DNA of 64,000 nucleotides from Flavobacterium saliperosum (GTDB taxonomy: Bacteria > Bacteroidota > Bacteroidia > Flavobacteriales > Flavobacteriaceae): NCBI RefSeq assembly GCF_900100625.1, contig NZ_FMTY01000001.1:186001-250000 (forward strand). The letters are read 5' to 3'. How positions within the stretch are numbered: the first letter of the stretch is position 1; every line of letters begins with the position of its first letter. The notes beneath the pieces are model-generated. The model saw only the letters and a list, made by a program, of their open reading frames with translations. It did not search any database and was not told where the DNA came from. Shown here piece after piece: positions 44,195 through 55,476 of the stretch. The translations under genes were made by a program, and so were the position numbers.

Positions 44195-46165
44195 TTATTT
44201 TGTTTGTAACTGACTCTTAACTTTATTAAAAACGTCCTGGTTAATCTTAACCGTAAACTCTTTCTTCAATTCACCAACCCAGTTTGCTTCCAGGTATTGC
44301 TGGTAATCGTTTATTACCTTCCCTTTGGTTTCCTCGAGTTTCTTCGGACCTTTGTCTAATTTTTTAATGATTTGGGTGATAAAATAATAATTCCCTTCAT
44401 GGCTCACATCGGTAATTCCCACATTGAAATTCTGATGTTTTGGGAGTGCGGCATCGCCTACTTCAAAAATTCCCGATTTCACCATGATTTCAACGGCTCC
44501 CTTTGTATTGAAAGTTTCTTTGATAAAATCAATTGATTTATTCTTTTTAAGATACTTCTCCGTTTTCTTGATCACATCGGATTTCGTGGATGAAAACACA
44601 TTGGCTTCCACGCGGTCTTTCCATTGGTAATTAGCAATGTTCTTTTCGTAGAATGCTTTCAGTCCCAGAGTATCGGTTTTTGCTTTCGTCCAGATTTCTT
44701 TTTCCATCAGATCAAACAGGAGTAAGCCGTCTCTGTATTCATCCATCACATTTGAAAATTCCGGAAATTCTTTCTCCAGATTATCGTTATAATAACCTGT
44801 TAATTGTTCCTCCACAAACTTGGCATACAACTTATCCATCAATTTGCTGATGGGTTTAATGGCATGGTTCGCTTTTTGTTGCGAAGCAACGTAATTTAAA
44901 AATACCGAAGCCGTAACGGTTTTATCGTTATTGACGGTCAGCAATTGCTCATTCATCTCCTTTGCAACTGAAGGCACTTCCCATTCTTGTTTATAGTATT
45001 TATCCGTTACCAAAGGAAGTATTTTTTTATACACCTTATCGTTTCTTTTCACCGGATATTTTTTACGAAGCATTTCGTTCATAGAAGCATTAATCAGACG
45101 GGAGCGATCATCTTTTCTGATTTTATTATCAAACTCAGCTTCCATTTCTTCAAATGGTCTTACGGGATATTTTTCGATCAATTTAACGATATGCCATCCG
45201 AACTGACTCTGGAACGGCATCGAAATCTCCCCTTTTTGGGTCAACGAAAAAGCCACATCTTCAAATTCTTCCGAGCTCAATTCTCCCGAACCGAACCGTT
45301 GCAATTCCCCTCCTTTATTGGAAGTCGATTTATCCTGAGAAAATTGTTGTGCCAAACTTTCAAATCCTTCGCCTTGTTTCAATTTTTTATAAACGTCCTC
45401 TATTGTGGATTTGGCTGTAGCAGCTTCTGTCGGATTCTGACCGTTTAAAGTCATGATGTGTGCCACAGTCACCTGACCTCTGTTCTCACGAACATCATTC
45501 ACTTTAATCAAATGATAACCAAAACGGGTTCTGACCGGCAGGGACACCTCTCCCTTTTTTGTTTTATAGGCGGCACTTTCAAATGGATATACCATTCTAA
45601 AAACTGAAAACCAGCCCAAATTCCCTTTATTGTCTTTCACCGAAGGGTCTTGCGAATATTGTGCGGCTATGGTTTCGAAATTCTCTCCGTTAACGATTTT
45701 CTTACGAACATCCATTGCCTTCTGGTATACTTTTAAAGTATCCGCAGGTTCGGCATTTTCATCCAATGTAAATAAAATATGAGAGGCCTTAATTTCTTTC
45801 AGCGAACGCTTGTATGCTTCTTCAATAAGTTCTTTGGTAACTTTCGAATCCGTAACGTAATTTTTAGAAAGTTGGGTACGGTAAGATTTTAATTCGTTCT
45901 GATAATTGGCATTGTTTTGAAGTCCGAGCTTATTCGCTTTCTCAACTTTCAGTTTGTATCCGATAAAAAGATCAAGATAATGATTCAAGTCTTTTTGCGA
46001 ATCGTCTTTTACCAAATCCAGATTTTTTTTGTAAACCCTTGCAAATTCTTCAGTGTAATATGGCTTGTCATTAATCGTAAAAAGAACCTCTTTTTTATTA
46101 TCCTGAGCAAAAGAAACTGCATTGGCAGCAATAAAAAGACCTAATAGAACCTGTTTTAATTTCAT
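44195..46165 (-). CDS. PpiD/SurA-like peptidyl-prolyl isomerase, multi-parvulin
   Basis: A 656-residue exported protein. Signal peptide about 1-20 (KQVLLGLFIAANAVSFA). Two parvulin domains are clear: about residues 125-225 (EIKASHILFTLDENA, YSQDPSVKDNKGNLGWFSVFRMVYPFESAAY, GYHLIKVNDV) and about 230-330 (QVTVAHIMTLNG, FSQDKSTSNKGGELQRFGSGELSSEEFEDVAF, GWHIVKLIEKY). The C-terminal half is helical with a possible degenerate third domain (about 505-610). Operon with the following SurA-like gene; both probably serve outer-membrane protein folding. Confidence 0.9.
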   Translation of the reverse strand: MKLKQVLLGLFIAANAVSFAQDNKKEVLFTINDKPYYTEEFARVYKKNLDLVKDDSQKDLNHYLDLFIGYKLKVEKANKLGLQNNANYQNELKSYRTQLSKNYVTDSKVTKELIEEAYKRSLKEIKASHILFTLDENAEPADTLKVYQKAMDVRKKIVNGENFETIAAQYSQDPSVKDNKGNLGWFSVFRMVYPFESAAYKTKKGEVSLPVRTRFGYHLIKVNDVRENRGQVTVAHIMTLNGQNPTEAATAKSTIEDVYKKLKQGEGFESLAQQFSQDKSTSNKGGELQRFGSGELSSEEFEDVAFSLTQKGEISMPFQSQFGWHIVKLIEKYPVRPFEEMEAEFDNKIRKDDRSRLINASMNEMLRKKYPVKRNDKVYKKILPLVTDKYYKQEWEVPSVAKEMNEQLLTVNNDKTVTASVFLNYVASQQKANHAIKPISKLMDKLYAKFVEEQLTGYYNDNLEKEFPEFSNVMDEYRDGLLLFDLMEKEIWTKAKTDTLGLKAFYEKNIANYQWKDRVEANVFSSTKSDVIKKTEKYLKKNKSIDFIKETFNTKGAVEIMVKSGIFEVGDAALPKHQNFNVGITDVSHEGNYYFITQIIKKLDKGPKKLEETKGKVINDYQQYLEANWVGELKKEFTVKINQDVFNKVKSQLQTK

Positions 46166-46389
46166 TCTTTTATAACACTATTTAGTTTGAAGTTTAAAAA
46201 AATCACCGGCAATTCTTAAAGGGCCTTCACAAAATGAAGAACACCTGATTTGCAACCAACAAAAATAGCAATTCAAAGCTATTATACAACCATACCGATT
46301 ACTATTAACAAAAAATTATACGCAAACTTCAATATAACGACACAATGGCTATTTTTTTGATAATAAAATGAGTTCTCGCAAATTATAAT

Positions 46390-46397
46390 TACTTTTG
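46390..46397 (+). promoter_or_regulatory. -7 element (TACTTTTG) upstream of prfC
   Basis: Matches TAnnTTTG; 20 bases separate it from the prfC ATG at 46418. The rest of the 46166-46417 gap is AT-rich and shows nothing else. Confidence 0.5.
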
Positions 46398-46417
46398 CAC
46401 CCACTAATTTTTGTCTG

Positions 46418-48007
46418 ATGAGTTTTCAAAAAGAAATACAACGAAGAAGAACTTTTGGGATTATTTCCCACCCTGATGCCGGTAAAACCACATTAACCGA
46501 AAAACTGTTATTATTTGGTGGTGCGATTCAGGAAGCCGGTGCCGTAAAAAGCAATAAAATAAAAAAAGGAGCGACTTCCGACTTTATGGAAATTGAGCGC
46601 CAGAGAGGAATTTCGGTATCCACATCGGTATTGGCCTTCAATTACAAAGACAAAAAAATCAACATTCTGGACACACCGGGTCACAAGGATTTTGCGGAAG
46701 ACACGTTCCGTACTTTAACGGCCGTAGACAGCGTTATCGTTGTGGTTGACGTAGCGAAAGGGGTTGAGGAACAAACGGAGAAGTTAGTGGAAGTTTGTAG
46801 AATGCGGAAAATTCCAATGATTGTTTTCATTAACAAATTGGACCGTGAAGGAAAAGATGCTTTTGACTTAATGGATGAAGTGGAACAAAAACTGGGCCTT
46901 CATGTAACGCCGTTGAGTTTTCCAATCGGAATGGGGTATGATTTCAAGGGAATCTATAACATCTGGGAGAAAAACATCAACCTTTTTGAAGGCGACAGTC
47001 GTAAAAATATTGAAGAAACCATTGCTTTTTCAGACATTGACAGTCCGGAACTGGAAAAAATCATCGGAGAAAAACCGGCAAACAAGCTTCGTGAAGAATT
47101 GGAACTGATCAGCGAAGTATATCCGGCATTTGACAGGGATGCTTATCTGGCGGGCGATTTACAACCCGTTTTCTTTGGTTCGGCATTGAACAATTTCGGA
47201 GTACGTGAAATGTTGGATTGTTTCATCGAAATAGCGCCGTCACCAAGACCTAAAGATTCCGACACCCGAGAAGTAAAACCGGACGAACCCAAATTTTCCG
47301 GATTTGTATTTAAAATTCATGCCAACATGGATCCGAAGCACCGTGACCGTCTGGCTTTTATAAAAATTGTTTCCGGAACTTTCGAAAGAAACAAACCGTA
47401 TTTGCATGTACGTTTAGGCAAAAACCTGAAATTCTCGAGTCCGAATGCCTTTTTCGCAGAGAAAAAAGAGATTGTGGACATTTCATACCCCGGCGATATT
47501 GTTGGATTGCATGATACCGGAAACTTCAAAATCGGAGACACCTTGACCGAAGGTGAACTGATGCAGTTTAAAGGGATTCCCAGCTTCTCTCCGGAGCATT
47601 TCCGCTACATTAACAATGCCGACCCGATGAAAGCCAAACAGCTGGAAAAAGGGGTAGATCAGTTAATGGATGAAGGGGTAGCCCAGCTATTTACTTTGGA
47701 AATGAATAACCGTAAAGTAATCGGAACCGTTGGGGCTTTACAGTATGAGGTAATCCAGTACCGCTTGGAACACGAGTACGGCGCAAAATGTTCCTATGAA
47801 AACTTCCCGGCATTCAAAGCGTGTTGGGTAAAACCGGAAGATCCTAAAAATGAGGAATTTGCCGAATTCAAACGCATCAAGCAGAAGTTTTTGGCAAAAG
47901 ACAAATTCGGACAGTTGGTTTTCCTTGCCGATTCCGATTTTTCCATTCAGATGACGCAGAGTAAATATCCAAGTGTAAAATTACTTTTCACCTCAGAATT
48001 TGAATAA
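46418..48007 (+). CDS. prfC: Peptide chain release factor 3
   Basis: A translational GTPase recycling RF1/RF2 from the ribosome. The 529 residues show P-loop SHPDAGKTTLTEKLL (about 19-33), switch I with GISVSTSV, DTPGHKDFAEDT (about 88) and NKLDREGKD (about 142), then domain II and the RF3-specific C-terminal domain (CSYENFPAFKACWVK). Full length. Single-gene transcript from its own promoter. Confidence 0.96.
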   Translation: MSFQKEIQRRRTFGIISHPDAGKTTLTEKLLLFGGAIQEAGAVKSNKIKKGATSDFMEIERQRGISVSTSVLAFNYKDKKINILDTPGHKDFAEDTFRTLTAVDSVIVVVDVAKGVEEQTEKLVEVCRMRKIPMIVFINKLDREGKDAFDLMDEVEQKLGLHVTPLSFPIGMGYDFKGIYNIWEKNINLFEGDSRKNIEETIAFSDIDSPELEKIIGEKPANKLREELELISEVYPAFDRDAYLAGDLQPVFFGSALNNFGVREMLDCFIEIAPSPRPKDSDTREVKPDEPKFSGFVFKIHANMDPKHRDRLAFIKIVSGTFERNKPYLHVRLGKNLKFSSPNAFFAEKKEIVDISYPGDIVGLHDTGNFKIGDTLTEGELMQFKGIPSFSPEHFRYINNADPMKAKQLEKGVDQLMDEGVAQLFTLEMNNRKVIGTVGALQYEVIQYRLEHEYGAKCSYENFPAFKACWVKPEDPKNEEFAEFKRIKQKFLAKDKFGQLVFLADSDFSIQMTQSKYPSVKLLFTSEFE

Positions 48008-48071
48008 TTAACGTTTTGAAAATCAATTTTTTAAAGTTAATTTATATTTTTACAACCCAAATAAAGAATTT

Positions 48072-48287
48072 ATGAAATCGAATTTATTGAAACTATACAT
48101 TTTCAGCTTTTTATTCCTGTCTGATTTTGTGATGTTTGCCCAACCGGGAACTGATGACGGAAGTGGCGGACTTGAAGATGACGATCCACCTCCGGCTCCT
48201 ATAAACAGTAAATTATTTTGGTTGGCTGTTTTTGGAATCGCATTTGCTTTTTATCATTTCCGAAACCGAAAAAACAAAACCGCTTAA
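48072..48287 (+). CDS. Small membrane protein with signal peptide and C-terminal helix
   Basis: A 71-residue product: a signal peptide (about 1-24, ending MFAQ), a short acidic/proline segment (DDGSGGLEDDDPPPAP, about 28-44), one transmembrane helix (LFWLAVFGIAFAFYHF, about 48-63) and a basic tail (RNRKNKTA). This tripartite layout resembles C-terminal sorting/anchor signals found in short flavobacterial proteins. Follows prfC by 64 bases and ends just before a bidirectional terminator. Function unknown; the match to many tiny Bacteroidota proteins makes it a real gene. Confidence 0.7.
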   Translation: MKSNLLKLYIFSFLFLSDFVMFAQPGTDDGSGGLEDDDPPPAPINSKLFWLAVFGIAFAFYHFRNRKNKTA

Positions 48288-48290
48288 CAT

Positions 48291-48317
48291 AAAAAATCCA
48301 CCGATTGGTGGATTTTT
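48291..48317. terminator. Bidirectional terminator
   Basis: AAAAAATCCACC pairs with GGTGGATTTTTT around a four-base loop, giving T-runs on both strands. It closes the small + strand gene and the convergent T9SS cargo gene. Confidence 0.92.
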
Positions 48318-48342
48318 TTATTTCTGTATTATGGGATTCGTC

Positions 48343-50400
48343 TTAAAATACAACTTTCTTGTTCACGACCACTCCATCAGCGGCTACAACTTTAACAAAC
48401 AATACGCTGTTTTCGGCTCTTACTCCGGAAAGCAACGCAGAAGTACTGTTAATGCTTGATTTTTGAGTTAATTGTCTGCCTTGTACATCGTATACTTCCA
48501 CGGTGTCCAATGTGACCCCATTGGCATTTACATTCAGATTTCCGTTTGCATCTTTAAACACGATTACCGTGTTTTCGTTAAAATCACTTTGATTTGTTCC
48601 TAATATGTTCGCTTGGTACACGATTTCAAAACGACTGTCAAAAGTTCCTGCATCGGAAGCAAATGCATAGGCCGCCGCTTTTAAATCATGGGTAACATTC
48701 AACAAATTATCCTTTAAATAAACATTTTGACTTCCAAGAAACAATCCGTCCATATGATCAATAGAAATGGAATGCATACCGGAATAGGAAGTTTTAAATC
48801 GCAACGGAACAATATCGGAAGTAGTAAATGTTGGTCGGCCCTGAATAAGATAATTTTCCCCGGCAATATCCATTGTTAAGGAAACCGGAGCGTCTTCAAT
48901 CGCTTTTCCATCTATTCCATAATCAACACCTAAAGTAGCCTCTCCAAAATAACCGACAAGCATTTGATTTTTTGAACCTGCACCATCATTTACATTTAAC
49001 CAAATTTTACTTCCAATCAACTCACCTTCATTTGATACCTCTCTAAAAAATTGGTCGGCCGTATTAGCGATTCGCATGGAATTGTTAAAATCCACATTGG
49101 TCTCATTATTTAACATTTCAACAATAAAGCCCTGTCCGGTTCGGATAATACCATTAGGATTTACCACTTGCGCTTCGCCATTACTTACGAAACCGGCGGT
49201 TGTCCAGGTACAATAACCCGGCTCAGTAGCAGCGTTATTACTCTTTCTCCAAAAATACAAAGTCCCTGTAATCTTACCTGTGTTTGTGCTAACAAATGAA
49301 CTCATTCTGATTGGCGAAGGGTATGGATTGCCTATCGCATTAAACTTTTTCCCAACACCTCCATTGTATAAATTTAAAGCTATGTTTCCATTATTGGGAA
49401 CCCCGGTAAACAATCCGCTCCAAACTGTAGCAGTGGTAGGATGATTGTTGGGCATTCGAATTAAATATCCTTTACCCGTTTGAAAATTAGTTGCCGATGG
49501 ATCTATCGAGGCATACAGATTGGAATCCGAATTATATTCATAAAAACGATTGGTAAGGGTTAATGGAGAAAAAGACAACAGATTTTGTCCGGAAACCGGT
49601 GATGACCACATAGTATAATCCAAACGCATCAAAGCGGAGCTATTCCGTTTGATATTAGCATTTCCAATATTTGGACCATCGTAAGAGGACTGAATTAAAT
49701 TCGCATTATTCTGCATTGTAAAATTTCCGGATCCTATGATATTAACAACACCATTAACCGTAAAATTAAATCCTGAATTTACTGTAAGCGATGCACCATT
49801 GACAACTTCAAGTGCCTTAATTGAATTATTTCGATTAACGACACAAGGATTTGTTCCTTCAATCACAGCCCGCTCATTAATTCCCGGGACACGACCACAA
49901 CTCCAATTAGTTGAATTATCCCAATCATCATTCACGCCACCAATCCATTTATTAGGTTGTATTGCAATAGATTCTGTCAAGGTAGTTGCAACAGAACATC
50001 CGCCACTTCCCTGAACCAAAGATCTGTATTTATAAATTCCCTCCTGAGTGTTCCAACCAAAACTCACAGTTAATCTTTCTGTTATCTGAGTTTGAGCCGT
50101 ATTAAATGTTTTATTTATCGAATAGGTTACTCCAGCAATAGGAAAAGAATTGATATCAACCCAAACACCCGGAGCAGACTCAATTTGCCATGTAAACATT
50201 GCCGAATTTAAATTTCCGTCGAAAGGAGAACAATTCCCCTGCCTAACCCCTACCGATAAATTTTTACTTCTGTTAAGACACACATCAGAAGTAGAATTAC
50301 TTAGATTGGTTATTATTTGTAATTGAGCAAAAGTATTGGAAGACAATAGCATAGTTAAAACAAATAACCATGTTATTTTTAAAAGATTTTTTTCAATCAT
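48343..50400 (-). CDS. Secreted T9SS cargo protein with type A C-terminal sorting domain
   Basis: A 685-residue secreted protein. Signal peptide about 2-25 (ending SSNTFAQ). Residues 25-160 look beta-rich and Ig-like; then come WIGGVNDDWDNSTNWSCGRVPGINERAVIEG (about 165-195), the start of a short parallel-beta segment seen in many Bacteroidota adhesin-like proteins, and a long region of unknown fold. The last 70 residues form the T9SS type A sorting domain (VTLDTVEVYDVQGRQLTQ ... VVNKKVVF). The mature protein is expected at the cell surface. The ATG at 50400 is preferred to a TTG 14 codons upstream. Cargo function unknown. Confidence 0.88.
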   Translation of the reverse strand: MIEKNLLKITWLFVLTMLLSSNTFAQLQIITNLSNSTSDVCLNRSKNLSVGVRQGNCSPFDGNLNSAMFTWQIESAPGVWVDINSFPIAGVTYSINKTFNTAQTQITERLTVSFGWNTQEGIYKYRSLVQGSGGCSVATTLTESIAIQPNKWIGGVNDDWDNSTNWSCGRVPGINERAVIEGTNPCVVNRNNSIKALEVVNGASLTVNSGFNFTVNGVVNIIGSGNFTMQNNANLIQSSYDGPNIGNANIKRNSSALMRLDYTMWSSPVSGQNLLSFSPLTLTNRFYEYNSDSNLYASIDPSATNFQTGKGYLIRMPNNHPTTATVWSGLFTGVPNNGNIALNLYNGGVGKKFNAIGNPYPSPIRMSSFVSTNTGKITGTLYFWRKSNNAATEPGYCTWTTAGFVSNGEAQVVNPNGIIRTGQGFIVEMLNNETNVDFNNSMRIANTADQFFREVSNEGELIGSKIWLNVNDGAGSKNQMLVGYFGEATLGVDYGIDGKAIEDAPVSLTMDIAGENYLIQGRPTFTTSDIVPLRFKTSYSGMHSISIDHMDGLFLGSQNVYLKDNLLNVTHDLKAAAYAFASDAGTFDSRFEIVYQANILGTNQSDFNENTVIVFKDANGNLNVNANGVTLDTVEVYDVQGRQLTQKSSINSTSALLSGVRAENSVLFVKVVAADGVVVNKKVVF

Positions 50401-50482
50401 ACTATTAATTTTAGGAAAAACAGAAAAACATCGAACACACAAACATAATTATAAAAAACTGATAATCAAAATATTCTAATCA

Positions 50483-50512
50483 AAAAAACCCTTCGGAACG
50501 AAAGGCTTTTTG
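50483..50512 (-). terminator. Terminator after the DUF3467 gene
   Basis: AAAAAACCCTTCG pairs with CGAAAGGCTTTTT with two mismatched or wobble positions. It lies just past the DUF3467 stop on the - strand. Confidence 0.72.
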
Positions 50513-50517
50513 TATTA

Positions 50518-50829
50518 TTAAGCTTGACCTGTAGGACCAAAGCTAAACGGCAGTTGCTGTTGTTCCGCTTCTTTGATTTCACCGTGAGCACTTTCGAACC
50601 TATGGATGTTTTCTCCCAAAGCCATTAACAGTCTTTTGGCATGTTGCGGTGTCAATACAATTCTTGATTTCACTTTGGCCTTGGGAACCCCAGGCATAAT
50701 ACTTACGAAATCGACAACAAATTCCGTATTGGAGTGATTGATTATGGCCAGATTGGAATACGTCCCTTCGGCAGTCTGTTCGTCTAACTCAATATTGATT
50801 TGCCCTTGTGGATTGTTTTTATCGTTCAT
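50518..50829 (-). CDS. DUF3467 family protein
   Basis: A 103-residue soluble protein of the DUF3467 family (INIELDEQTAEGTYSNLAIINHSNTEFVVDFVSIMPG ... RIVLTPQHAKRLLMALGENI). The family is small and function unassigned. The C-terminus is Gln/Pro rich. Located between rpoC and the T9SS gene, after the rpoC terminator. Confidence 0.88.
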   Translation of the reverse strand: MNDKNNPQGQINIELDEQTAEGTYSNLAIINHSNTEFVVDFVSIMPGVPKAKVKSRIVLTPQHAKRLLMALGENIHRFESAHGEIKEAEQQQLPFSFGPTGQA

Positions 50830-50861
50830 TTTCTTTTGGTTTTAAATACTATGCTAAAATA

Positions 50862-50896
50862 TAAAATCCTAACAGTAAAATACTGTTAGGATTTAT
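50862..50896 (-). terminator. Terminator after rpoC
   Basis: Perfect 14-base arms, AAATCCTAACAGTA (50864-50877) and TACTGTTAGGATTT (50881-50894), around AAA. It ends the rplKAJL-rpoBC transcript on the - strand; the stem is symmetrical so it might also act from the other side. Confidence 0.92.
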
Positions 50897-50919
50897 AAAT
50901 ATACTGAGAAATTTAGTTA

Positions 50920-53900
50920 CTAGTAATTAAATTCTTCTTTTGCAGCCATTAGTTCGTTGAACTCCTCTTTAGAACCTACGATTGTGTTATCATAATCTCT
51001 CATACCGGTACCGGCAGGAATTCTGTGACCAACGATAACATTCTCTTTCAATCCTTCTAATCCGTCCACTTTACCAGCGACAGCAGCTTCGTTCAATACT
51101 TTGGTTGTTTCCTGGAACGATGCGGCAGAGATAAACGATTTTGTCTGTAATGATGCTCTTGTAATACCCTGAAGAACCGGAGTTGCCGTTGCCGGAACCA
51201 CATCTCTTGCCACCACAATGTTTCTATCATTACGTTTTAACAACGAATTCTCGTCTCTTAGCTCTCTTGGAGAGATGATTTGACCTGCTTTTAAGTTTTC
51301 AGAGTCACCTGCATCTTCCACCACTTTCATTCCGTATAATTTATCATTTTCAACGATAAAGTCAGAAGTATGAGCCAGTTGATCTTCTAAGAATAGCGTA
51401 TCTCCCGGATCCTGAATCTGAACTTTACGCATCATCTGACGAATTACAACCTCAAAGTGCTTGTCATTAATTTTTACCCCTTGTAAACGGTATACTTCCT
51501 GAATCTCATTTACCAAATACTGTTGCACAGCAGCAGGTCCTTTGATTCTCAAGATGTCATCCGGAGTGATTGCTCCGTCAGACAATGGCACACCCGCTCT
51601 TACGAAGTCATTTTCCTGAACCAGAATCTGACTTGATAATTTCACCAAGTATTTCTTAACCTCACCGAATTTCGATTCGATAACGATCTCACGGTTACCT
51701 CTTTTGATTTTTCCAAAAGAAACAACACCATCGATTTCAGAAACTACTGCCGGGTTCGAAGGATTACGAGCCTCTAACAACTCGGTAATTCTCGGTAAAC
51801 CTCCGGTAATATCACCTGCTTTCGAAGAACGACGTGGGATTTTCACTAAAATTTTACCCGCTTTAATTTTCTCTCCGTTGTCCACCATTAAGTGAGCCCC
51901 TACCGGTAAGTTGTACGAACGAATCAAATCGCCGTCTTTTCCGTAGATTAATAAAGTTGGGATTAATTTTTTATTTCTGCCTTCTGTAATTACTTTTTCC
52001 TGGAATCCGGTTTGCTCATCGATTTCAACCATGAACGATTGTCCTTGTTCGATATCTTCGTAAGCCACCTTACCTGTAAATTCAGAGATGATTACACCAT
52101 TATACGGATCCCATTTACAGATAACATCACCTTTAGCAACAGTCTGACCATCTTTAACGAAGATGCTTGAACCGTAAGGGATATTATGTGTATTCAATAG
52201 GATACCTGTTTTCTCATCTACCAATTTCAATTCCGTTGAACGGGAGATTACGATATCCACAGCGTTTCCTTCGTTATCTTCCCCTTTAACCGTTTTCAAA
52301 TCTTCGATTTCCAATCTACCTGCAAAACGAGTGATGATGCTGGACTCTTCTGAGATACCTCCTGCAACCCCTCCAACGTGGAACGTACGAAGTGTTAACT
52401 GTGTACCCGGCTCACCAATGGATTGCGCTGCAATAACCCCAACGGCTTCACCTCTTTGTGTCATCTTACCGGTTGCCAGGTTACGACCGTAACATTTAGC
52501 ACAGATTCCTTTCGGCGCTTCACAAGTAAGCGGTGAACGAACATCTACTTTTTCTACCGGAGATGCATCGATTGCTTTCACAACTGCTTCAGTAATTTGC
52601 TCTCCAGCGTGAATCATTACTTCTCCGTTTAACGGATTAATCACATCCTGTAAGGCAACACGTCCTAGGATTCTTTCTCCTAAAGATTCTACAATCTCTT
52701 CGTTTTTCTTTAAAGCCGAAACTTCAACACCTCTTAAAGTACCACAGTCTACCGAATTTACGATAACATCCTGAGATACGTCATGTAAACGACGCGTTAG
52801 GTAACCCGCATCCGCCGTTTTAAGCGCCGTATCCGCAAGACCTTTACGCGCACCGTGCGTAGAGATGAAGTATTCTAAGATCGAAAGACCTTCTTTAAAG
52901 TTCGATAAAATCGGGTTTTCAATAATTTCACCACCACCAGCAGTTGATTTTTTCGGCTTAGCCATCAAACCACGCATACCGGTTAACTGACGAATCTGTT
53001 CTTTCGATCCACGCGCTCCAGAGTCAAGCATCATATACACCGAGTTGAAACCTTGTTGGTCTTCTCTAATGTTTTTCATTGCCAACTCGGTAAGCTGCGC
53101 ATTCGCTGAAGTCCAAATATCAATAACCTGATTGTAACGCTCGTTATTGGTAATAAGACCCATGTTATAGTTCATTGAGATACCGGAAACCTGTTCTCTG
53201 GCATCTGCAATCAATTGTGTTTTTTGTTCCGGGATACGGATATCTCCTAATGAGAATGACAAACCACCTTTGAAAGCGAATTTGTATCCCATATCCTTCA
53301 TATTATCCAAGAAGGCAGCCGTTGTAGGTACATCAGTAACACTTAAAATGTGACCGATAATATCACGCAACGATTTTTTAGTCAATACCTCATTGATATA
53401 TCCAGCTGCTTCAGGTACCACTTCGTTAAATAATACTCTACCGGCAGTTGTTTGGATGATTTTGTATACCAACTCACCATTTTCGTTGAAATCCTTCGCT
53501 CTGATTTTAACACGAGCATTCAACTCTACTCTTCCTTCGTTCAAAGCAATGTTCGCTTCTTCCGCAGAATAGAAAGTTAAACCTTCCCCTAAAATCGGGT
53601 GCTCCGGAGTAGACAAACGCTCTTTGGTCATATAGTAAAGACCCAAAACCATGTCCTGAGAAGGTACCGTAATAGGCGCACCATTTGCCGGGTTAAGGAT
53701 ATTGTGAGAAGCCAACATTAACAATTGTGCCTCTAAAATAGCCTCTGGTCCTAACGGTAAGTGAACCGCCATCTGGTCACCATCAAAATCCGCGTTGAAC
53801 GCCGTACATACTAACGGGTGCAACTGAATCGCTTTTCCTTCGATCAATTTCGGCTGGAACGCTTGGATACCTAATCTGTGTAACGTAGGAGCACGGTTTA

Positions 53901-55227
53901 GTAATACCGGGTGGCCTTTAATTACGTTTTCAAGGATGTCCCATACTACCGGCTCTTTTTTGTCGATGATTTTCTTAGCCGACTTCACTGTCTTAACAAT
54001 TCCTCTTTCGATTAACTTACGAATAACGAATGGTTTGTACAGTTCCGCAGCCATATCTTTTGGAAGACCACATTCGAACAATTTCATTTCCGGTCCAACA
54101 ACAATTACCGAACGAGCAGAATAATCCACACGCTTACCTAATAAGTTCTGACGGAAACGACCTTGTTTTCCTTTTAAGGAATCCGAAAGTGATTTCAATG
54201 GTCTGTTTGATTCTGTTTTAACAGCAGAAGCTTTTCTTGTGTTGTCGAATAACGAGTCTACAGATTCCTGCAACATACGTTTTTCGTTTCTTAAGATTAC
54301 TTCCGGTGCTTTGATTTCCATTAATCGCTTCAAACGATTGTTACGGATGATGACACGACGGTAAAGGTCGTTCAAATCGGAAGTCGCGAAACGACCACCA
54401 TCAAGCGGCACTAACGGACGTAATTCCGGCGGAATAACAGGAACCACTTTCATGATCATCCATTCCGGACGATTTTCGCGGTTTTTGTTAGAATCACGGA
54501 ACGATTCCACTACCTGAAGACGTTTTAATGCTTCTGTTTTTCTTTGTTTAGACGTTTCATTATTCGCCGCGTGACGCAAGCTGTAAGACAACTCATCCAA
54601 GTCAGTACGCGCCAATAAATCCATGATACATTCCGCACCCATCTTAGCGATGAATTTGTTAGGATCATTATCATCCAAATATTGGTTTTCCATCGGAAGG
54701 GTATCTAAAATATTCAAATACTCCTCTTCCGTTAAGAAATCCAATCGCTGTAACGATTCGCCGTCTGCGTTTTTAGCGATACCTGCCTGAATAACCACAT
54801 ATCTTTCGTAGTAGATAATCATGTCTAATTTCTTAGACGGTAAGCCTAAAATGTATCCGATTTTGTTTGGAAGTGAACGGAAGTACCAGATATGAGCGAT
54901 AGGCACCACCAAATTGATGTGACCTACTCTGTCTCTACGCACTTTTTTCTCAGTAACTTCAACCCCACATCGGTCACATACGATTCCTTTGTATCGGATT
55001 CTTTTGTATTTACCACAAGCACATTCGAAATCTTTTACAGGACCGAAAATTCGTTCGCAGAAAAGACCATCACGCTCAGGTTTATGAGTACGATAATTGA
55101 TGGTTTCGGGTTTTAACACCTCACCTCTTGACTCGGCCAAGATGGATTCTGGCGATGCTAAACCGATCGAAATCTTGTTAAATCTCTTAATCGTATTTTT
55201 ATCTTTATTTCTATTATTATTCATCAT
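50920..55227 (-). CDS. rpoC: RNA polymerase beta' subunit
   Basis: The 1435-residue catalytic subunit. Visible are the N-terminal zinc site [20 protein letters not shown] (about 69-89), the catalytic [14 protein letters not shown] with its three Asp, the trigger-loop region, and the second zinc site with [16 protein letters not shown] (about 895-910). Length is normal for Bacteroidota. A second in-frame ATG immediately follows the first. It ends in a strong terminator; a 249-base spacer separates it from rpoB. Confidence 0.98.
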   Translation of the reverse strand: MMNNNRNKDKNTIKRFNKISIGLASPESILAESRGEVLKPETINYRTHKPERDGLFCERIFGPVKDFECACGKYKRIRYKGIVCDRCGVEVTEKKVRRDRVGHINLVVPIAHIWYFRSLPNKIGYILGLPSKKLDMIIYYERYVVIQAGIAKNADGESLQRLDFLTEEEYLNILDTLPMENQYLDDNDPNKFIAKMGAECIMDLLARTDLDELSYSLRHAANNETSKQRKTEALKRLQVVESFRDSNKNRENRPEWMIMKVVPVIPPELRPLVPLDGGRFATSDLNDLYRRVIIRNNRLKRLMEIKAPEVILRNEKRMLQESVDSLFDNTRKASAVKTESNRPLKSLSDSLKGKQGRFRQNLLGKRVDYSARSVIVVGPEMKLFECGLPKDMAAELYKPFVIRKLIERGIVKTVKSAKKIIDKKEPVVWDILENVIKGHPVLLNRAPTLHRLGIQAFQPKLIEGKAIQLHPLVCTAFNADFDGDQMAVHLPLGPEAILEAQLLMLASHNILNPANGAPITVPSQDMVLGLYYMTKERLSTPEHPILGEGLTFYSAEEANIALNEGRVELNARVKIRAKDFNENGELVYKIIQTTAGRVLFNEVVPEAAGYINEVLTKKSLRDIIGHILSVTDVPTTAAFLDNMKDMGYKFAFKGGLSFSLGDIRIPEQKTQLIADAREQVSGISMNYNMGLITNNERYNQVIDIWTSANAQLTELAMKNIREDQQGFNSVYMMLDSGARGSKEQIRQLTGMRGLMAKPKKSTAGGGEIIENPILSNFKEGLSILEYFISTHGARKGLADTALKTADAGYLTRRLHDVSQDVIVNSVDCGTLRGVEVSALKKNEEIVESLGERILGRVALQDVINPLNGEVMIHAGEQITEAVVKAIDASPVEKVDVRSPLTCEAPKGICAKCYGRNLATGKMTQRGEAVGVIAAQSIGEPGTQLTLRTFHVGGVAGGISEESSIITRFAGRLEIEDLKTVKGEDNEGNAVDIVISRSTELKLVDEKTGILLNTHNIPYGSSIFVKDGQTVAKGDVICKWDPYNGVIISEFTGKVAYEDIEQGQSFMVEIDEQTGFQEKVITEGRNKKLIPTLLIYGKDGDLIRSYNLPVGAHLMVDNGEKIKAGKILVKIPRRSSKAGDITGGLPRITELLEARNPSNPAVVSEIDGVVSFGKIKRGNREIVIESKFGEVKKYLVKLSSQILVQENDFVRAGVPLSDGAITPDDILRIKGPAAVQQYLVNEIQEVYRLQGVKINDKHFEVVIRQMMRKVQIQDPGDTLFLEDQLAHTSDFIVENDKLYGMKVVEDAGDSENLKAGQIISPRELRDENSLLKRNDRNIVVARDVVPATATPVLQGITRASLQTKSFISAASFQETTKVLNEAAVAGKVDGLEGLKENVIVGHRIPAGTGMRDYDNTIVGSKEEFNELMAAKEEFNY

Positions 55228-55437
55228 AGTTTTTACTATTGATTTATTTGCAATTAAAATTTGATTTAAGACTTATGTTTTACTCTTAAAAGAGTCAAAT
55301 CATTACGCTGCTACCTCGAATTACTTCTCTAAACTTCAAACTCAAATTTGAAGTGCTAGTTATAAAATGCCGTGCATTATTATAAAAAATCGGAACGGGT
55401 TACGGGTATAAATCCTAAAAACTTTATAAATGAGTAA

Positions 55438-55462
55438 TCAGCCCCGAAAAAATCGGGACTGA
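55438..55462. promoter_or_regulatory. Hairpin in the rpoB-rpoC spacer
   Basis: TCAGCCCCGA (55438-55447) pairs with TCGGGACTGA (55453-55462), 10 bases with one G-T around a five-A loop. It begins about 15 bases past the rpoB stop and has no T-run on the - strand, so it is more like an RNA processing or stabilising stem than a terminator. Confidence 0.55.
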
Positions 55463-55476
55463 AAACTATTTCTTTT

